Shown piece by piece: positions 5,407 to 6,455 of a stretch of DNA of 6,455 bases. The notes beneath the pieces are model-generated. The model had not been told where the DNA came from and did no database searches. It saw only the letters and a program-made list of their open reading frames with translations. The number at the start of each line of letters is the position of its first letter. Within the stretch, counting starts at the first letter, position 1. The position numbers were made by a program, and so were the translations under genes. The stretch lies in the NCBI GenBank assembly GCA_003155175.1, contig PMFP01000155.1, forward strand, positions 1 to 6,455, in the 5' to 3' direction. The DNA comes from Vulcanimicrobiota bacterium (GTDB lineage Bacteria > Vulcanimicrobiota > Vulcanimicrobiia > Vulcanimicrobiales > Vulcanimicrobiaceae).

Positions 5407-6015
5407 TTATCTAGTTGGCGTGGTGGAGCTTCCAAAAGTCTCGGTGGCCCAGTTGCGATCGTGGAAGTCGGTAAGCGCCAAGATCTTGCGCGCAATAGCC
5501 GTTGGCGCATTCCCTTCGGTGCGCTCGCAGATAGAGCGCAGCTTCAGAAGCGCGTTCGTTATTTCCTGAACATCGCACGGAGCCATTGCTTCAACGCGTG
5601 GCTCCGCGTCGAACCATGCGGCAACTTCGGTCCAATTCCAGAGCCGCATAGAGCCGACCCAGGTCGCCGGTCGCGGGAAATCACCGTTCCCGCGCGTGCC
5701 TTCAAAAAGCTGGCGTACGCTCTCCCGCGAACGGCCCGTGCGCGCGGCGATCTCCGAGGCCGAAACGAGTTCCTCGGGCGCAACGCGCAAAACGCGAAGC
5801 CCCGGGACGGCTTGCTCGACGGCGGCGATCGCGGAGCGAAGCGCTTCGGAATAGGTCGGCGCCGCTCGATCAAAGTCGGCGATGTACACGCCGTCGCACG
5901 CACCGAACGTTGCATCGCCGCAGCCCGCTTCAAAGAGCCGCTCGAGCTGCGCCGGCTCGCTGGGATCGGGTCCCGCTAAGATCAGTTGGAAGGCGTAGGT
6001 TTGTCGTGCGGACAC
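5407..6015 (-). CDS. HicB/AlpA-like HTH protein, partner of the HicA-like gene
   Basis: This is a 202-residue protein. Residues 6-75 (YAFQLILAGPDPSEPAQLER, EAGCGDATFGA, VYIADFDRAAPTYSEALRSA, then a helix) form a small alpha/beta domain that recalls the HicB-type partner fold. Residues 85-134 form an AlpA/excisionase-like helix-turn-helix: SASEIAARTGRSRESVRQLF, a FPRPATW turn, then LWNWTEVAAWF. The C-terminal ~65 residues look helical and are unrecognised. The start is GTG 6015, with AGGAAAG (6023-6029) seven bases upstream; the frame continues to 6288 only antisense to nothing sensible and inside the upstream gene. It overlaps the upstream HicA-like gene by 34 bases, which implies translational coupling. 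I recall this small basic protein plus HTH partner as a recurrent pair in many bacteria. The likely role is antidote and autorepressor. Confidence 0.75.
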   Translation of the reverse strand: MSARQTYAFQLILAGPDPSEPAQLERLFEAGCGDATFGACDGVYIADFDRAAPTYSEALRSAIAAVEQAVPGLRVLRVAPEELVSASEIAARTGRSRESVRQLFEGTRGNGDFPRPATWVGSMRLWNWTEVAAWFDAEPRVEAMAPCDVQEITNALLKLRSICERTEGNAPTAIARKILALTDFHDRNWATETFGSSTTPTR

Positions 6016-6233
6016 TTGCGAACTTTCCTGCGGATTTGTTCCGCGTGCTGGTGCGAGTCGCTCGGCGTCGACCAAATTCCGAACCTGCATCCGTCGCGCT
6101 GCCGATATGGGCAAAGAATCCGCCCCCACGAATGCGCGTGGCCGCCGGCTAGCTCGACGCGCCAACCTAGGCTCACAGCCTCGCCAACTACAGCGTCGAT
6201 CTCTTTGTTTGGGTGACGGGGTCTCGATACCAA
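5982..6233 (-). CDS. HicA-like small basic protein, candidate toxin
   Basis: This is an 83-residue protein: HPNKEIDAVVGEAVSLGWRV (7-26), then GGHAHSWGRILCP (30-42), then GCRFGIWSTP (48-57), then HAEQIRRKVRKCPHD (63-77). The order (helix, strand carrying GGxxH, two strands, helix) parallels the dsRBD-like HicA mRNA interferase, where a GSH/GGH histidine is catalytic; His32 or His34 would be the equivalent. C41, C49, C74 and H76 could bind a metal. The start is TTG 6233, preceded by GGAG (6241-6244) with seven bases of spacing; no other start is available after the in-frame stop, short of an internal GTG that would delete the HPNKEI segment. It overlaps the downstream HTH gene by 34 bases. RNA cleavage is inferred from the resemblance, not demonstrated. 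Confidence 0.75.
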   Translation of the reverse strand: MVSRPRHPNKEIDAVVGEAVSLGWRVELAGGHAHSWGRILCPYRQRDGCRFGIWSTPSDSHQHAEQIRRKVRKCPHDKPTPSN

Positions 6234-6261
6234 GAATACTCTCCGCGTTGGCGGTTGTCAA
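6233..6261 (-). promoter_or_regulatory. Sigma70-like promoter overlapping the start of the HicA-like gene
   Basis: On the minus strand a perfect TTGACA (6261-6256) is followed after exactly 17 bases by TATTCT (6238-6233). Its transcript would begin near 6226, inside the annotated reading frame, because the only good start codon (TTG 6233) lies at the -10 box. Either it is fortuitous, or the message is leaderless or internally initiated, or a promoter further upstream is used. Confidence 0.4.
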
Positions 6262-6423
6262 CAGTCGGCTTAAAGTGCCGGCGTCCACGCCTACCGCCTT
6301 GTGCGCCCGTCAGAAAGAGCCGTCGCCACGAACCTACGACGAGGACCACGACAACGAGCGGGACGCCGCCGAAAATTACCCTATTTCTGCCCCCGGCCGA
6401 TCGCCGAGCCGAGGCCCGTCGTC

Positions 6424-6455
6424 CTTCGCATGTAAGGGGTCAGGAGTTCGAGTCT
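6424..6455 (+). repeat. Right attachment-site copy (attR core), cut by window end
   Basis: 32 bases identical to 1883-1914 of the tRNA-Ala gene, from the anticodon loop into the T-arm, with no tRNA 5' half in front of it. This is the orphan 3' fragment left at the far end of a tRNA-integrated element. The window stops inside the repeat, so its full length, the displaced terminator and the right flank cannot be seen. The 160 bases before it (6262-6423) hold no recognisable gene. Confidence 0.85.

Larger units (their letters stand above)
1883..6455. mobile_element. Integrated element (genomic island) at tRNA-Ala(CGC), ~4.5 kb
   Basis: Bounded by direct repeats of at least 32 bases derived from the tRNA (1883-1914 and 6424-6455), about 4541 bases from core to core. 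It holds a tyrosine-recombinase remnant (4774-5026), two putative toxin-antitoxin-like gene pairs, an orphan Phd-type antitoxin and a membrane/secreted protein block. No replication, transfer or virion genes are visible. With its integrase truncated and frameshifted it is non-autonomous at best. The integrase remnant lies in the middle of the element and not next to an att site, which suggests later rearrangement or composite origin. The right repeat might instead be the start of a second, tandem element; the sequence beyond 6455 would decide. Confidence 0.78.

Noticed and set aside
6016..6288. N-terminal extension of the HTH gene to 6288
   Set aside because: It lies almost wholly within the HicA-like gene in another frame. 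GTG 6015 has a strong, well-spaced ribosome-binding site and the protein domain starts there.
1..6455. CRISPR array or other tandem repeat array
   Set aside because: No regularly spaced direct repeats. The only long direct repeat is the tRNA-derived pair; the AAGTAYACSG words are short and irregularly spaced.

Overview
The window comes from a high-GC bacterium whose lineage I cannot fix from sequence alone. It has conventional sigma70-type promoters, purine-rich ribosome-binding sites, frequent GTG/TTG starts and a tRNA with an encoded CCA end. Its main feature is an integrated element of about 4.5 kb at a tRNA-Ala(CGC) gene. The tRNA (1853-1928) is intact. A 32-base exact copy of its anticodon-loop-to-T-arm segment (1883-1914) recurs at 6424-6455, where the window stops. 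That is the usual footprint of tyrosine-recombinase integration into a tRNA, and a broken integrase C-terminus lies between the two copies.

Left flank (1-1852), outside the repeat pair: a HipA-family kinase cut by the window start (+), then, convergent to it, the last ~50 codons of an exonuclease III gene (-), then a secreted protein of unknown function (-), which diverges from the tRNA.

Element (1883 to at least 6424), left to right: the tRNA terminator, a palindromic intergenic repeat and a dense operator/promoter region; a coupled winged-helix regulator plus nucleotidyltransferase-fold protein (+); a minus-strand block of TMEM175-type channel, DUF4126-like membrane protein and a small secreted protein; a frameshifted and truncated integrase (-); a Phd/YefM antitoxin with no recognisable toxin (+); and an overlapping pair (-) of a HicA-like small basic protein and a HicB/AlpA-like HTH protein.

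The cargo reads as a stability/defence island: two complete two-gene modules with toxin-antitoxin architecture, one orphan antitoxin and a cation-channel/membrane-protein unit. A HipA kinase lies just outside the left boundary. The integrase cannot be functional as it stands, so the element looks immobilised or dependent on an integrase from elsewhere. The best candidates for under-described biology are the wHTH-nucleotidyltransferase pair with its operator array and the HicA-like/HTH pair beside the right repeat. Family assignments rest on motifs read by eye and recalled families; no database search was run.
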